A stretch of 25,194 nt of DNA from a virus. Below the pieces are notes generated by a model, which made no database searches, was not told the DNA's origin, and saw only the letters and a list, made by a program, of their open reading frames with translations. The stretch is taken from the IMG/VR virus record IMGVR_UViG_3300010157_000232, positions 1 to 25,194 of that record; one strand, written 5' to 3'. Position 1 is the stretch's first letter. The number at the start of each line of letters is the position of its first letter. Shown here piece by piece: positions 16,953-24,071 of the stretch. Made by a program: the position numbers and the translations under genes.

Positions 16953-18359
16953 TTAGCACCAACTGTTTGCCTGAGCATCAGTTTCTGGTGTATATAATGT
17001 AAATGTAGCCGGCAAGTTAAACGTACCAAGCAGTGTAGTTGGTCCCGGGGAACCATCGAATGGATTTACCCCTGGTGTTTGATATGCTGTATTAGTGGGA
17101 TCAATCGTGCCTATCTGTAGGTAACAATAATTAGCATCGGTATAATAAAAAGTTACGTAGGCTAGTCCATTAATAACAGTACTGCCTGCCTGCCAAATTA
17201 CATTAAAAACTCTAGTTGCACTGTCTGTTAAACTCCATCCATAACTGTTATAATAATTTACTAATGACTCACTAAATGCAGAGTTTCCTCCACTGGTAGC
17301 ACTAAGAATTGGAGTATAAACTGCATGTGTTGGACCATACCCAGTGGCCCCAGCCGTAACTGTAAATGATGTACTACCCGTAACAGTGAGTTGATTATTA
17401 TTAGATGCAGTAGTAAAATCATTTGGATTTAATGTAAAACTAAGATAGCCTACATTAGTTGTAGGGAATTGTTTAATATCGCCAGGCCATACAATACGTA
17501 CTGCACCACCACCGCCATTTCCGCCTAAACCACCACCGCTGTTATCACCACCTGCACCACCTGCACCAACTTGAATTGTATATGAACACCCTGGATTAAC
17601 AGGGTAATTATTTATCCAACCTAATGCACCACCGCCACCGCCACAATAGTAATCATATGATCCGCCACCGCCACCAAATGTGCCACCAAATCCGCCATTG
17701 GTACCGCATACATCTTGACCATTTGAGCCGCCGCAGAATGCATCAGTACTTCCGCCGCCACCGCCTGTGCCAACTCTACTGCAAGCAAAATCAACAGCTA
17801 ATCCAGCCTGACCGTTTGCGCCTTGCCCTAATATGCCAACTCCTCCGCCACCACCGCCGGTGTTGCAAAAAACTCCTCCCCCACCGCCACCGCCACCACC
17901 CGACCCTGGGGTAGATGTCTGTGAGAAGTTCGAGGTTCCTTGTCCGCCTGGTCCTGTGTATCCGCCGGCACCGCCACCGCCCATTGAACAGCAGGCACCA
18001 CAAGGCACCCCGCCCATACCGCCGCCATTACCTACATATGTAGCCGGGGCTTTGCCGCCAACAGATTGACCACCGTTGCCACCATAACCTATTACAGGGT
18101 GAGATATACAAGCAGTTGGATTACAGAAATAACTTTCACCGCCATCACCACCGCCAGCTAAACCACACCCGGCGGAGCCGCCTCCGCCACCACCTATTGC
18201 AACTACAGATATAGAAGTAACACAAGGGGGTGCTGTCCAAGTATATGTACCTGAATTATAATAAATCGCACATCCACCAACTATTTGATTTCGTATTCCG
18301 CCTAAACCAATACCACCTGTTATTGTGATGCCTGGTCCTGTTATTGTTATTCCTGTCAT
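16953..18359 (-). CDS. Poly-glycine, cysteine-rich tail-fibre protein
   Basis: The product has 468 residues. The N-terminus MTGITITGPGITITGGIGLG is a strand repeat. A TYTWTAPPCVTSISVVAIGG segment then leads into about 240 residues dominated by runs of three to nine glycines. This ends with LGWINNYPVNPGCSYTIQVG and GGGGAVRIVWPG, a known boundary in phage fibre proteins. Such runs can form packed polyglycine-II helices, as known for the T4-like S16 gp38 adhesin. The C-terminal ~145 residues (from about 320) are a separate domain shared with the 177-aa neighbour and end NSWC. About 16 cysteines are present, unusual for an exposed fibre. AAGGATAAAAC precedes the start. A tail-tip adhesin is the likely role. 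Confidence 0.85.
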   Translation of the reverse strand: MTGITITGPGITITGGIGLGGIRNQIVGGCAIYYNSGTYTWTAPPCVTSISVVAIGGGGGGSAGCGLAGGGDGGESYFCNPTACISHPVIGYGGNGGQSVGGKAPATYVGNGGGMGGVPCGACCSMGGGGAGGYTGPGGQGTSNFSQTSTPGSGGGGGGGGGVFCNTGGGGGGVGILGQGANGQAGLAVDFACSRVGTGGGGGSTDAFCGGSNGQDVCGTNGGFGGTFGGGGGSYDYYCGGGGGALGWINNYPVNPGCSYTIQVGAGGAGGDNSGGGLGGNGGGGAVRIVWPGDIKQFPTTNVGYLSFTLNPNDFTTASNNNQLTVTGSTSFTVTAGATGYGPTHAVYTPILSATSGGNSAFSESLVNYYNSYGWSLTDSATRVFNVIWQAGSTVINGLAYVTFYYTDANYCYLQIGTIDPTNTAYQTPGVNPFDGSPGPTTLLGTFNLPATFTLYTPETDAQANSWC

Positions 18360-18398
18360 GTTTTATCCTTGTTTATTTTAGCACTTAGTTATTAGTTA

Positions 18399-18932
18399 TT
18401 AGCACCATTGATTTGTGTTAACGATATTTGGTGTGATTACGGTAAATATAGCAGGTAAGTTCCAAGTTCCTGCTAATGTGTAAATTGGACCGTTAAAGTA
18501 ATTAGTTCCAGAAGTTTGCCAGATAGGATTAGTAGTATCAACAACACCCATATTTAAATATGTGTCATTGTTGCCGTTGTCATAAAAACGCATAATAACT
18601 ACACCAGATGCAAGTGTACTACCGGCTCCCCAAGTAACATTGAACATATAAGAATTGATAGTGGGATTCAATCCATTAGTAGCCCAGTACGCACGAATCT
18701 CAGCAAGTTTGACAGGACTACCACCGTTGTTCAAACTTAAACTAGGAGTCCAAACTGCTTCTCCTGGTCCACTTTGGCCAGTAGTAGTAAATCCTATATT
18801 ACCGTTAGCAGATATATAGGTGCCCGCATAAGAATAATTAAAGTCTGATGATGCTAATGTGAAGGATGCTGGTCCTGAAGCAATAGTGATATTGCCGCCT
18901 ATACTAATTCCACCTTCTATTGTTATTCCCAT
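18399..18932 (-). CDS. Short tail-fibre protein, paralogue of the poly-glycine fibre C-domain
   Basis: The product has 177 residues. A short N-terminal strand motif (MGITIEGGISIGGNITIASG) leads directly into a ~155-residue domain that aligns with the end of the 468-aa fibre. Shared elements are a FTLxxxDF opening, AVWTPxLS, a central FNVTWGAGST versus FNVIWQAGST, NMGVVDTTNPIWQT versus QIGTIDPTNTAYQT, and the end GTWNLPAIFTVITP versus GTFNLPATFTLYTP with final QWC or SWC. It is the same architecture without the glycine-rich insert. AGGAAC lies upstream of the ATG, and a TAAATA-containing late-promoter-like site lies 22 nt upstream. It probably acts on the tail tip beside its paralogue; no other function is recognised. 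Confidence 0.75.
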   Translation of the reverse strand: MGITIEGGISIGGNITIASGPASFTLASSDFNYSYAGTYISANGNIGFTTTGQSGPGEAVWTPSLSLNNGGSPVKLAEIRAYWATNGLNPTINSYMFNVTWGAGSTLASGVVIMRFYDNGNNDTYLNMGVVDTTNPIWQTSGTNYFNGPIYTLAGTWNLPAIFTVITPNIVNTNQWC

Positions 18933-18946
18933 AGCTAGTGTTCCTA

Positions 18947-19744
18947 TTATATTGTATTTAGTAGTTTACAATTATTACCGTGCCAACGCTTGTGCATTCC
19001 AACACTTACGGTTTTTCCGCAATGTTGGCAAGTTACTTTTTGCTGTGATGGGTGTCTACCTTCTGCCAATCGCTTTAGATTAGCATCTGCGCCCAAAAAA
19101 TTATGTGTACCTTCTTTGACTCTTTTGTTATTCAAGTCGGAACCCAAAAAGTTATGCTTGCCTTCTGCTACTAACTTCTTATTCAATTTACCTTGATAGT
19201 TAGGACTCTTACCATTTTGCCAATGATGTGTACCCTTCTCGGCATTTACAGTTGATGGGTTATTTGTAATGGAGTTGTGTGTTCCTCGTTCATATGCAAG
19301 CTTAGCGTTTCTACCGTCTAAGTTAGGGTGATTAGTTACCCAAGGATGTGAACCAAAAGAAAATGCTTCTATTTGCCTGTCACTTGCGTTTTTTCTTGCC
19401 CCTGCATCTTTTCTCATATAATGATTATCACCTGCTATCTTTGCTGCTACTTTAGGATTAAGCATGGGATTGTTTTTTCCAGGGCTGAATCCAACAGGAT
19501 TAATATTTTGGTTCATGCAGTTAGGCTTTCCGTAATGTTCAGTTAGGTATTCGCCTTCTCGTTGTTTCAATGTCTCAAAGTCATCTACAAACTCTAATAT
19601 TTCACGGGTCAATGTTTCTTTGTTTTTAATCTGAGAAACCCATTTACCTGAACCAACATACCCGTCATCTAAGTTTTCTGTGCTATGCCTACCTATGTAG
19701 TACTTGCCATTAGTGTGAGTGGTTTTGTAAATAAAGTGTTTCAT
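18947..19744 (-). CDS. GIY-YIG homing-type endonuclease
   Basis: From the ATG at 19744 the product has 265 residues. Residues 4-20 (FIYKTTHTNGKYYIGRH) are the GIY-YIG core with the conserved Tyr pair and Arg. A catalytic-region Glu candidate lies in KQREGEYL. The middle and C-terminal part carries repeated GxHNFLG/GTHHW units typical of the DNA-binding NUMOD3 motif, followed by a zinc finger (CQHCGKTVSVGMHKRWH...C). This layout matches phage homing endonucleases such as the T4 Seg proteins. The frame also opens at an ATG at 19771, but that ATG lies inside a TATAAATG promoter-like octamer, and a GATAAATA octamer ends 5 nt before 19744, so the later start is preferred. It is free-standing, placed between the gp23 terminator and the fibre genes. 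Confidence 0.85.
   Translation of the reverse strand: MKHFIYKTTHTNGKYYIGRHSTENLDDGYVGSGKWVSQIKNKETLTREILEFVDDFETLKQREGEYLTEHYGKPNCMNQNINPVGFSPGKNNPMLNPKVAAKIAGDNHYMRKDAGARKNASDRQIEAFSFGSHPWVTNHPNLDGRNAKLAYERGTHNSITNNPSTVNAEKGTHHWQNGKSPNYQGKLNKKLVAEGKHNFLGSDLNNKRVKEGTHNFLGADANLKRLAEGRHPSQQKVTCQHCGKTVSVGMHKRWHGNNCKLLNTI
18955..18962 (-). promoter_or_regulatory. Possible late promoter (ACTAAATA)
   Basis: ACTAAATA on the minus strand keeps the TAAATA core but differs in the first two bases. It lies 22 nt before the ATG at 18932, the same spacing as the octamer before the 1585-aa fibre, and overlaps the last codons of the endonuclease gene. Confidence 0.35.
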
Positions 19745-19749
19745 ACAGT

Positions 19750-19757
19750 TATTTATC
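19750..19757 (-). promoter_or_regulatory. Late promoter octamer GATAAATA before the endonuclease
   Basis: GATAAATA on the minus strand ends 5 nt before the ATG at 19744. No Shine-Dalgarno lies between. The same 5-nt spacing occurs before the 74-aa gene at 24296. Confidence 0.55.
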
Positions 19758-19768
19758 ATAGTCTGCTG

Positions 19769-19776
19769 CATTTATA
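19769..19776 (-). promoter_or_regulatory. Second late promoter-like octamer TATAAATG
   Basis: TATAAATG matches the T4 late consensus at seven of eight bases. It lies 24 nt before the preferred endonuclease start and covers the alternative ATG at 19771. Confidence 0.35.
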
Positions 19777-19786
19777 AATTTTAGTT

Positions 19787-19813
19787 AAAAGAAAAGGGAC
19801 CGAAGTCCCCTTT
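19787..19813 (-). terminator. Rho-independent terminator after gp23 (UUCG tetraloop)
   Basis: The minus strand forms AAAGGGGAC-TTCG-GTCCCTTTT, a nine-pair stem with one G-T wobble, capped by the very stable UUCG loop. It is followed by CTTTT. It sits about 40 bp after the gp23 stop and upstream of the endonuclease promoters. Confidence 0.9.
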
Positions 19814-19838
19814 CTCTGTTCCAACATTTGATTTCTCA

Positions 19839-19857
19839 AATGAGAATGATTCTCATT
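19839..19857. promoter_or_regulatory. Perfect 9-1-9 palindrome resembling a Fur box
   Basis: AATGAGAATGATTCTCATT is a perfect inverted repeat around its central base. Its inner 15 bases match TGATAATnATTATCA at 12 of the 14 specified positions. It overlaps the stop codon of gp23. As RNA it could instead form a seven-pair hairpin with a five-base loop. Function is uncertain. Confidence 0.3.
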
Positions 19858-21049
19858 GAAAAGTCAAATTTTGCACGGCTATTTCACCAACGTAATCCGC
19901 GGCATTCCCGAAACTGCTAGCGGTGTTAGTAAGCTCAATGTAGCCATATCTCGTCATGAACGAAACGACTGGCTCGAATGTCGACGGATCTAATACAACG
20001 CCGCTGCTCATTAATGGAATATATGGGCAGTAGAACGCGGCTGCGTCAGTCTCAGATGAACCCTTGTAACCAACCAATACAGGCTGGGTGTCAGGTGAAT
20101 ATGAGTTAACGAATACGCGCATTGCACCGTTTAAAGTACCAACAAACTTAGTGTTAGTTGGGGCTTCAAATGTGCCTTCTGTTGTACGAGCAAATGCCGA
20201 AGTTGTTGCAGACTGAAGAACAGTCAACGAAGCAGGTGAAACAACTGCCCAGTTGCCAGCACCACGACGAGTGCGCTGTGCAATCAAGTTAGCAACGCGA
20301 TTGATAAGAACAGCAAGAGCAGCGTGTTCGTCACCAACGTATGTAGCAGTACCTGATACTGTAGCTTGGTTAAATGTATACTCGGTTGTTGCCAATGTTG
20401 ACAAGCTGAGTAAGATTTCCTGATCGATTTCAGCAGTGATTTCTTGAGCAAGAGCAGCCATAATTTCTGCTTCTACATCGATACCGTGCTGTGACTGTGC
20501 ATCCTGTGCAGCTTCAAAAGTCCAACGAGCTTGGAGCTTGCGTGACTTGGCTTCAACAGCCTGACGAAGGATCTGTACAGAAATCTGCTTACCACCGTTA
20601 CCTTCTAGAGTTGCTGTATCAGCACCTGTGTAGAAGTTAGTCGATGTTGTGCCTGACTGTACACGCGAGTATGCCTGTGCAATCAAGAATGGGCTAAGGG
20701 CTTCTTGACCAGCTTGTACACTTGTTTGTGCTGCTGAGTTATCAGTCAATGACTGAGCATAGCGTACACGTAAAGTGTGAATCTGACCAACAGGTCCTGT
20801 CATTGGCTGAACGCCAACCAATTCATTTGCAATAACAGTTGGCATTACACGACGAATTACTGGAAGAATAACGCGATTTAATGTTGCGATATTACCAGCA
20901 GTTGTTGTGCCAGCTGACGATTCAGCGAGCAACTGCTTGCGGGTGTTTTCTAAGATTACACCCATTGTTGAACGACGATTTCCCTTCAAGCCTTCTAACA
21001 GGGCCTCTCTGGTCTCGTCCCAACGGCTTTCTAAGAGTACTTTTGACAT
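19853..21049 (-). CDS. gp23: Major capsid protein gp23
   Basis: The product has 398 residues and carries unmistakable gp23 signatures: NRVILPVIRRVMPTVIANEL, VGVQPMTGPVGQIHTLRVRY, ARWTFEAAQDAQSQHGID, EAEIMAALAQEITAEID and, near the end, SFMTRYGYIELTNTASSFGN. It forms the HK97-fold capsomers of the prohead. The T4 protein has 521 residues, so this is a compact version. The N-terminal ~43 residues look like the delta region removed by gp21; sites fitting (L/I)xE before a small residue are LLE-G at 17-20 and LAE-S at 41-44. The start is supported by TTAGGAGAAATTAAAAATG. It follows gp22 by 28 bp and is closed by a strong terminator. Confidence 0.97.
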   Translation of the reverse strand: MSKVLLESRWDETREALLEGLKGNRRSTMGVILENTRKQLLAESSAGTTTAGNIATLNRVILPVIRRVMPTVIANELVGVQPMTGPVGQIHTLRVRYAQSLTDNSAAQTSVQAGQEALSPFLIAQAYSRVQSGTTSTNFYTGADTATLEGNGGKQISVQILRQAVEAKSRKLQARWTFEAAQDAQSQHGIDVEAEIMAALAQEITAEIDQEILLSLSTLATTEYTFNQATVSGTATYVGDEHAALAVLINRVANLIAQRTRRGAGNWAVVSPASLTVLQSATTSAFARTTEGTFEAPTNTKFVGTLNGAMRVFVNSYSPDTQPVLVGYKGSSETDAAAFYCPYIPLMSSGVVLDPSTFEPVVSFMTRYGYIELTNTASSFGNAADYVGEIAVQNLTFQ

Positions 21050-21077
21050 TTTTAATTTCTCCTAATCTATGTCTAAA

Positions 21078-22178
21078 TTAAAGCCCTGCCAGGCGTCTAA
21101 TGTCGATTACGTTATCACGATCTTCAACATCTACATCTGTCTTGGCAGTTTTGTTACCAGTAACTTCTCTTACACTTTCATTAATTGCAACTTTTTTAGT
21201 AGTTGATTTTTCTGAGCCTGTATTAAGTACTGCTGGTAAATACTTGTCGAATGCGGCCTGCAACTTAGTTGTCTGCACGCTTTCTAGCAAGGATTGCATT
21301 ACTTGAGCCTTTTCTTTGTTTAAAGTTTTGAGCAAATCGCTCATAACTTGTCCACGCTGATTTGATTCTTTAATAATACGAACCTCACGATCCTTTGATT
21401 CTACTAACTTGGTAGCTTCCGCTGCCTTGCTTGTAGCTTCAGCTAATTGCTGATCTTTTTGTTCTAGTGCTGATAAAAGCTTGCGAGTTTCTGCATTCTT
21501 ATCTAAGTAAGTTACAGAGTATTCACTTGCAAAAGCTTCAAACAGTCTACGACCAAAATTGTTTTCTTTAGCTGATTTGATATCTTCTTTGAGTTGTGAA
21601 ATTTCACCCTTAAGATGAGATGTGACTGCTGTATTGATTCTCTTTGCGCTCTCACTAACAAATTTGTTCTTGAGTGCATTAAGTTGAATTTGGCCTTCAG
21701 CAACCAACTTAACTTTGGTCTCGACAACTGCTTTCTTGTCTTGCGAGAATTCTTTAATTTCTTTAGCAAGGGCATGAACAACAAATTGCTCAAGCTTCTT
21801 TTGATTCTCTAGTGCGATCTGACGATCTGCGCGTAATTCTTTAATTTCTTCGGCTAATTTTGTAACCATAAAATTATTGAACTTTGCTGCATTTTCTCTG
21901 AGTTTCATCTTTGCTTGTACGCGATCTTCGTTAAGAGCCTTCTTTTCTTCATGAAATTCTTCAATTTCACTACGGAGGCTTTCGGTTACCATCTTATCTA
22001 GGGCTTCTACCATCACAATTCTATCGTGTTCATAGCGTTGTGCAAACTCTTCGCGGAGTTCAGACCGCACTTGATCACGGGCTTCTGTCAACTTGGACTC
22101 CCAAACTTTGTTAAGTTCTTGTCCAACATCTTCGTTGATTAAGCCACTGTCGAGCAATGGTTTGATAGCATCTAGCAT
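21078..22178 (-). CDS. gp22: Prohead scaffold protein gp22
   Basis: The product has 366 residues, longer than the usual T4 length (about 270). It is highly charged and mostly coiled coil (residues about 20-330; for example EEIKELRADRQIALENQKKL). A conserved FGRRLFEAFASEYSVTYLDK segment at about 210-230 supports gp22, as does the place between gp21 and gp23. It builds the inner core around which gp23 assembles and is then degraded by gp21. Several LxE sites fit that cleavage. The basic C-terminus ends NVIDIRRLAGL. AGAGGAAC precedes the ATG, 11 bp after the gp21 stop, indicating one operon. Confidence 0.92.
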   Translation of the reverse strand: MLDAIKPLLDSGLINEDVGQELNKVWESKLTEARDQVRSELREEFAQRYEHDRIVMVEALDKMVTESLRSEIEEFHEEKKALNEDRVQAKMKLRENAAKFNNFMVTKLAEEIKELRADRQIALENQKKLEQFVVHALAKEIKEFSQDKKAVVETKVKLVAEGQIQLNALKNKFVSESAKRINTAVTSHLKGEISQLKEDIKSAKENNFGRRLFEAFASEYSVTYLDKNAETRKLLSALEQKDQQLAEATSKAAEATKLVESKDREVRIIKESNQRGQVMSDLLKTLNKEKAQVMQSLLESVQTTKLQAAFDKYLPAVLNTGSEKSTTKKVAINESVREVTGNKTAKTDVDVEDRDNVIDIRRLAGL

Positions 22179-22189
22179 ATCTAGTTCCT

Positions 22190-22825
22190 CTATTTAATTT
22201 TTAATTCCTTGATAAGACGAGTTACCTCATCCTTCAAGTATTTCTGTACCTTTCTGTCGCCGCTAACTTCCTTAGCAACTTCTAGTATTTTATGACCGTG
22301 CTTCATGTTCATGAGGCCTTCATAAATTGCTTTTGGGTATGCGTTTGGTGCGCTTGGCTGCGCGACAATATCAACAGTGATTATTTCAAAATCACTTACA
22401 CGGCCATCCCTGTCGTCTACGTTACCGCTACCACGACTGGATACGCCAAGTTTAACACCACTCTCCAACATTGTTTTTACTAATTGACCCATTGGAGTTG
22501 GTAGAATTTTTAATTTTCCGAAACCGTTTGGCCCGTCCATCCACATATTAGTAATCATATGTGATACACGGTCCAAGTTAATCTTTAAATCATCTGGATG
22601 GTCTACTTCACCTAATACTGAATGACCTTCTGTGATTTGCTCGTTTAATGTTTTTACGGCATTTTCAATTTCAGTGACGGGGTAAACACGCTCGTTTGCG
22701 TTCTTTACCCCACCCTGAATGAAGATACCCTTCATATATAGGTTCTTCTGATCACCTTGAGTTACGCTTTCGACCTGCATTTCTGCACGGTCGAAAGATA
22801 ACTGTTCCTTGAGATACAAAGCCAT
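22190..22825 (-). CDS. gp21: Prohead core protease gp21
   Basis: The product has 211 residues, matching the T4 gp21 protease. Family landmarks are NANERVYP (43-49), the catalytic His in LGEVDHPD (H76) and the nucleophilic Ser in KLGVSSRGSG (S129 or S130). An Asp near 152 in ITVDIVAQPSAP may complete the active site. The C-terminal ~40 residues are a basic helix that is probably removed on activation. It cleaves the core proteins and the gp23 N-terminus during head maturation. AAGGAACTGAGAAC supports the start; the upstream acidic core gene ends only 14 bp away. Confidence 0.95.
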   Translation of the reverse strand: MALYLKEQLSFDRAEMQVESVTQGDQKNLYMKGIFIQGGVKNANERVYPVTEIENAVKTLNEQITEGHSVLGEVDHPDDLKINLDRVSHMITNMWMDGPNGFGKLKILPTPMGQLVKTMLESGVKLGVSSRGSGNVDDRDGRVSDFEIITVDIVAQPSAPNAYPKAIYEGLMNMKHGHKILEVAKEVSGDRKVQKYLKDEVTRLIKELKIK

Positions 22826-22839
22826 TTGTTCTCAGTTCC

Positions 22840-23703
22840 TTACTTAGCTACTGGGCTTCTTTTGCCAGTTGCTCCATCTTTGGTGACAGGCTTAGGAGTT
22901 GAATCTCCCTTTTCTGTGAAGTTATTCTTGCCTGGAGTGTTCTTGAACTTGCCTGCTCCCGGTAGATCGCCTTCACCCTTTGCACCGTAGTTGCTTGGAC
23001 TCTTAGGACCAGTTGGTACTGCTTCAGCATCACCAGAGAATTTTACTGGCTTACTTGCCATACCGCGCTGTCCTGAATTAGCAGCATATGTGCTTTTGCT
23101 CTGTGAGCCATTGTCACCGTGCTTTGGGGCTGGCACGCGAGGTAGATTGATATTTTCCATTACAGATTCTTCTTCTTCCTCTTCTTCATCGTCCATGTCC
23201 TCTTCATCGTCCATGTCCTCTTCATCATCTTCTTCGTCATGGTCTTTTTCCATGTCGTGAGTCATATCATGACCGGCTTCTTCAGCTTCGTCATCAAACT
23301 CTGCATCTTCTTCATCATGTTCTTTGTGTTCGTCGCCCATGATTTCTTCAAATTCTGCCATAAGCTCGTCTAATTTATCTTCAATACGAACTACGCGATC
23401 TTCGATTTCTTCGTGTTCAGACGCTTCATCATGACCCAAATCTGCATCTTCGGTCATGCCTGATTCTTCAGCATTAATTTCATCAAGTAGATCACCTACT
23501 TGTCCGCCCATGCCTTCGTCCATGTCATCTTCCATCATATCTTCGTCCATATCTTCTTCCATGCCCATCATTTCTTCGTCCATGATGTTTTCATAGATTT
23601 GGCGTGACTTTTCTACAACGATTTCGTGAAATAATTCGCTTGCTCTTTCTTCATTTTCATTAATGATTAAATCAATAAGTTGCTCAAATTTTTTATTGTC
23701 CAT
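22840..23703 (-). CDS. Acidic prohead core protein (gp67/gp68 position)
   Basis: From the ATG at 23703 the product has 287 residues. That start has AGGAGAACAAC upstream and is preferred over an in-frame ATG at 23739 without a Shine-Dalgarno. The N-terminal ~45 residues form a helix (FEQLIDLIINENEERASELF). Residues about 45-190 are extremely acidic with Met (EEDMDEDMMEDDMDEG, then runs of Glu and Asp) and include a short coiled coil (IEDRVVRIEDKLDELM). The last ~95 residues switch to a Gly/Pro/Lys/Asn-rich basic tail (TGPKSPSNYGAKGEGDLPGA). T4 places the core proteins gp67 and gp68 here, and similar acidic-then-basic proteins occur in cyanophages. A scaffold role is inferred from position and composition, not from sequence homology to T4. 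Confidence 0.75.
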   Translation of the reverse strand: MDNKKFEQLIDLIINENEERASELFHEIVVEKSRQIYENIMDEEMMGMEEDMDEDMMEDDMDEGMGGQVGDLLDEINAEESGMTEDADLGHDEASEHEEIEDRVVRIEDKLDELMAEFEEIMGDEHKEHDEEDAEFDDEAEEAGHDMTHDMEKDHDEEDDEEDMDDEEDMDDEEEEEEESVMENINLPRVPAPKHGDNGSQSKSTYAANSGQRGMASKPVKFSGDAEAVPTGPKSPSNYGAKGEGDLPGAGKFKNTPGKNNFTEKGDSTPKPVTKDGATGKRSPVAK

Positions 23704-23809
23704 TGTTGTTCTCCTGATTGAAATGGCTTTGTGTATCATTACTTATGCGTATATTAAAAAAACCGTCTAATAACGATGTATTTTTTGCGTTTTTGAGCAA
23801 GATATAAAG

Positions 23810-23833
23810 AAAAAGGGGCATTTGCCCCTTTTT
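23810..23833 (-). terminator. Rho-independent terminator, probably bidirectional
   Basis: AAAAAGGGGC and GCCCCTTTTT form a perfect ten-pair stem around a four-base loop, with a T run on either strand. It lies in the 155-bp gap between the 35-aa membrane peptide and the acidic core gene. No convincing late promoter octamer was seen in this gap. Confidence 0.85.
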
Positions 23834-23858
23834 ATACCAGCATCATTATTCAGCAATG

Positions 23859-23966
23859 TTATTTGCTGATCTTACTCTTAATCCAAGCGCCAATCTTAGG
23901 TACTAAAACTACTAATACTGCGCCAGCTACGGCTCCTGTTAAAAAGTCAACTGTTAGTCCAAACAT
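23859..23966 (-). CDS. Small single-pass membrane protein, 35 aa
   Basis: The frame runs MFGLTVDFLTGAVAGAVLVV with LVPKIGAWIKSKISK following, then TAA. CAAGGAGAATCTAC gives an excellent Shine-Dalgarno at proper spacing. Residues 3-23 are a hydrophobic Gly/Ala/Val helix, and the end is basic and amphipathic, so a short membrane peptide with a cytoplasmic positive tail is likely. It lies between the 74-aa gene and a terminator, in the head operon. The 105 bp upstream (23967-24071) hold only an imperfect hairpin at about 23986-24006. A role in membrane-associated prohead initiation is conceivable, but nothing in the sequence proves it. Confidence 0.75.
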   Translation of the reverse strand: MFGLTVDFLTGAVAGAVLVVLVPKIGAWIKSKISK

Positions 23967-24071
23967 GTAGATTCTCCTTGTTATAACACTACGGATTGCC
24001 GAAGTGCTAATAATATTTACTAGGACTAAGCCTTTATAAAGTACATAGTGAATTATTTTGAGATTGTTAGA

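Noticed and set aside
17609-17616. GATAAATA octamer on the minus strand inside the poly-glycine fibre gene
   Set aside because: It encodes part of WINNYP in a conserved protein segment and is not followed by a gene start.
17833-18069. Proline-rich plus-strand frame opposite the poly-glycine fibre
   Set aside because: It is the complement of GGN codon runs, with no Shine-Dalgarno and no recognisable motif.
21512-21793. Second minus-strand frame inside gp22
   Set aside because: It is a shadow of the Lys/Glu/Ala-rich coiled-coil codons of gp22 and has no independent start signal.
23704-23739. Earlier in-frame ATG for the acidic core protein at 23739
   Set aside because: The ATG at 23703 has a proper Shine-Dalgarno (AGGAG), while the earlier one has none and adds an unrelated basic leader.
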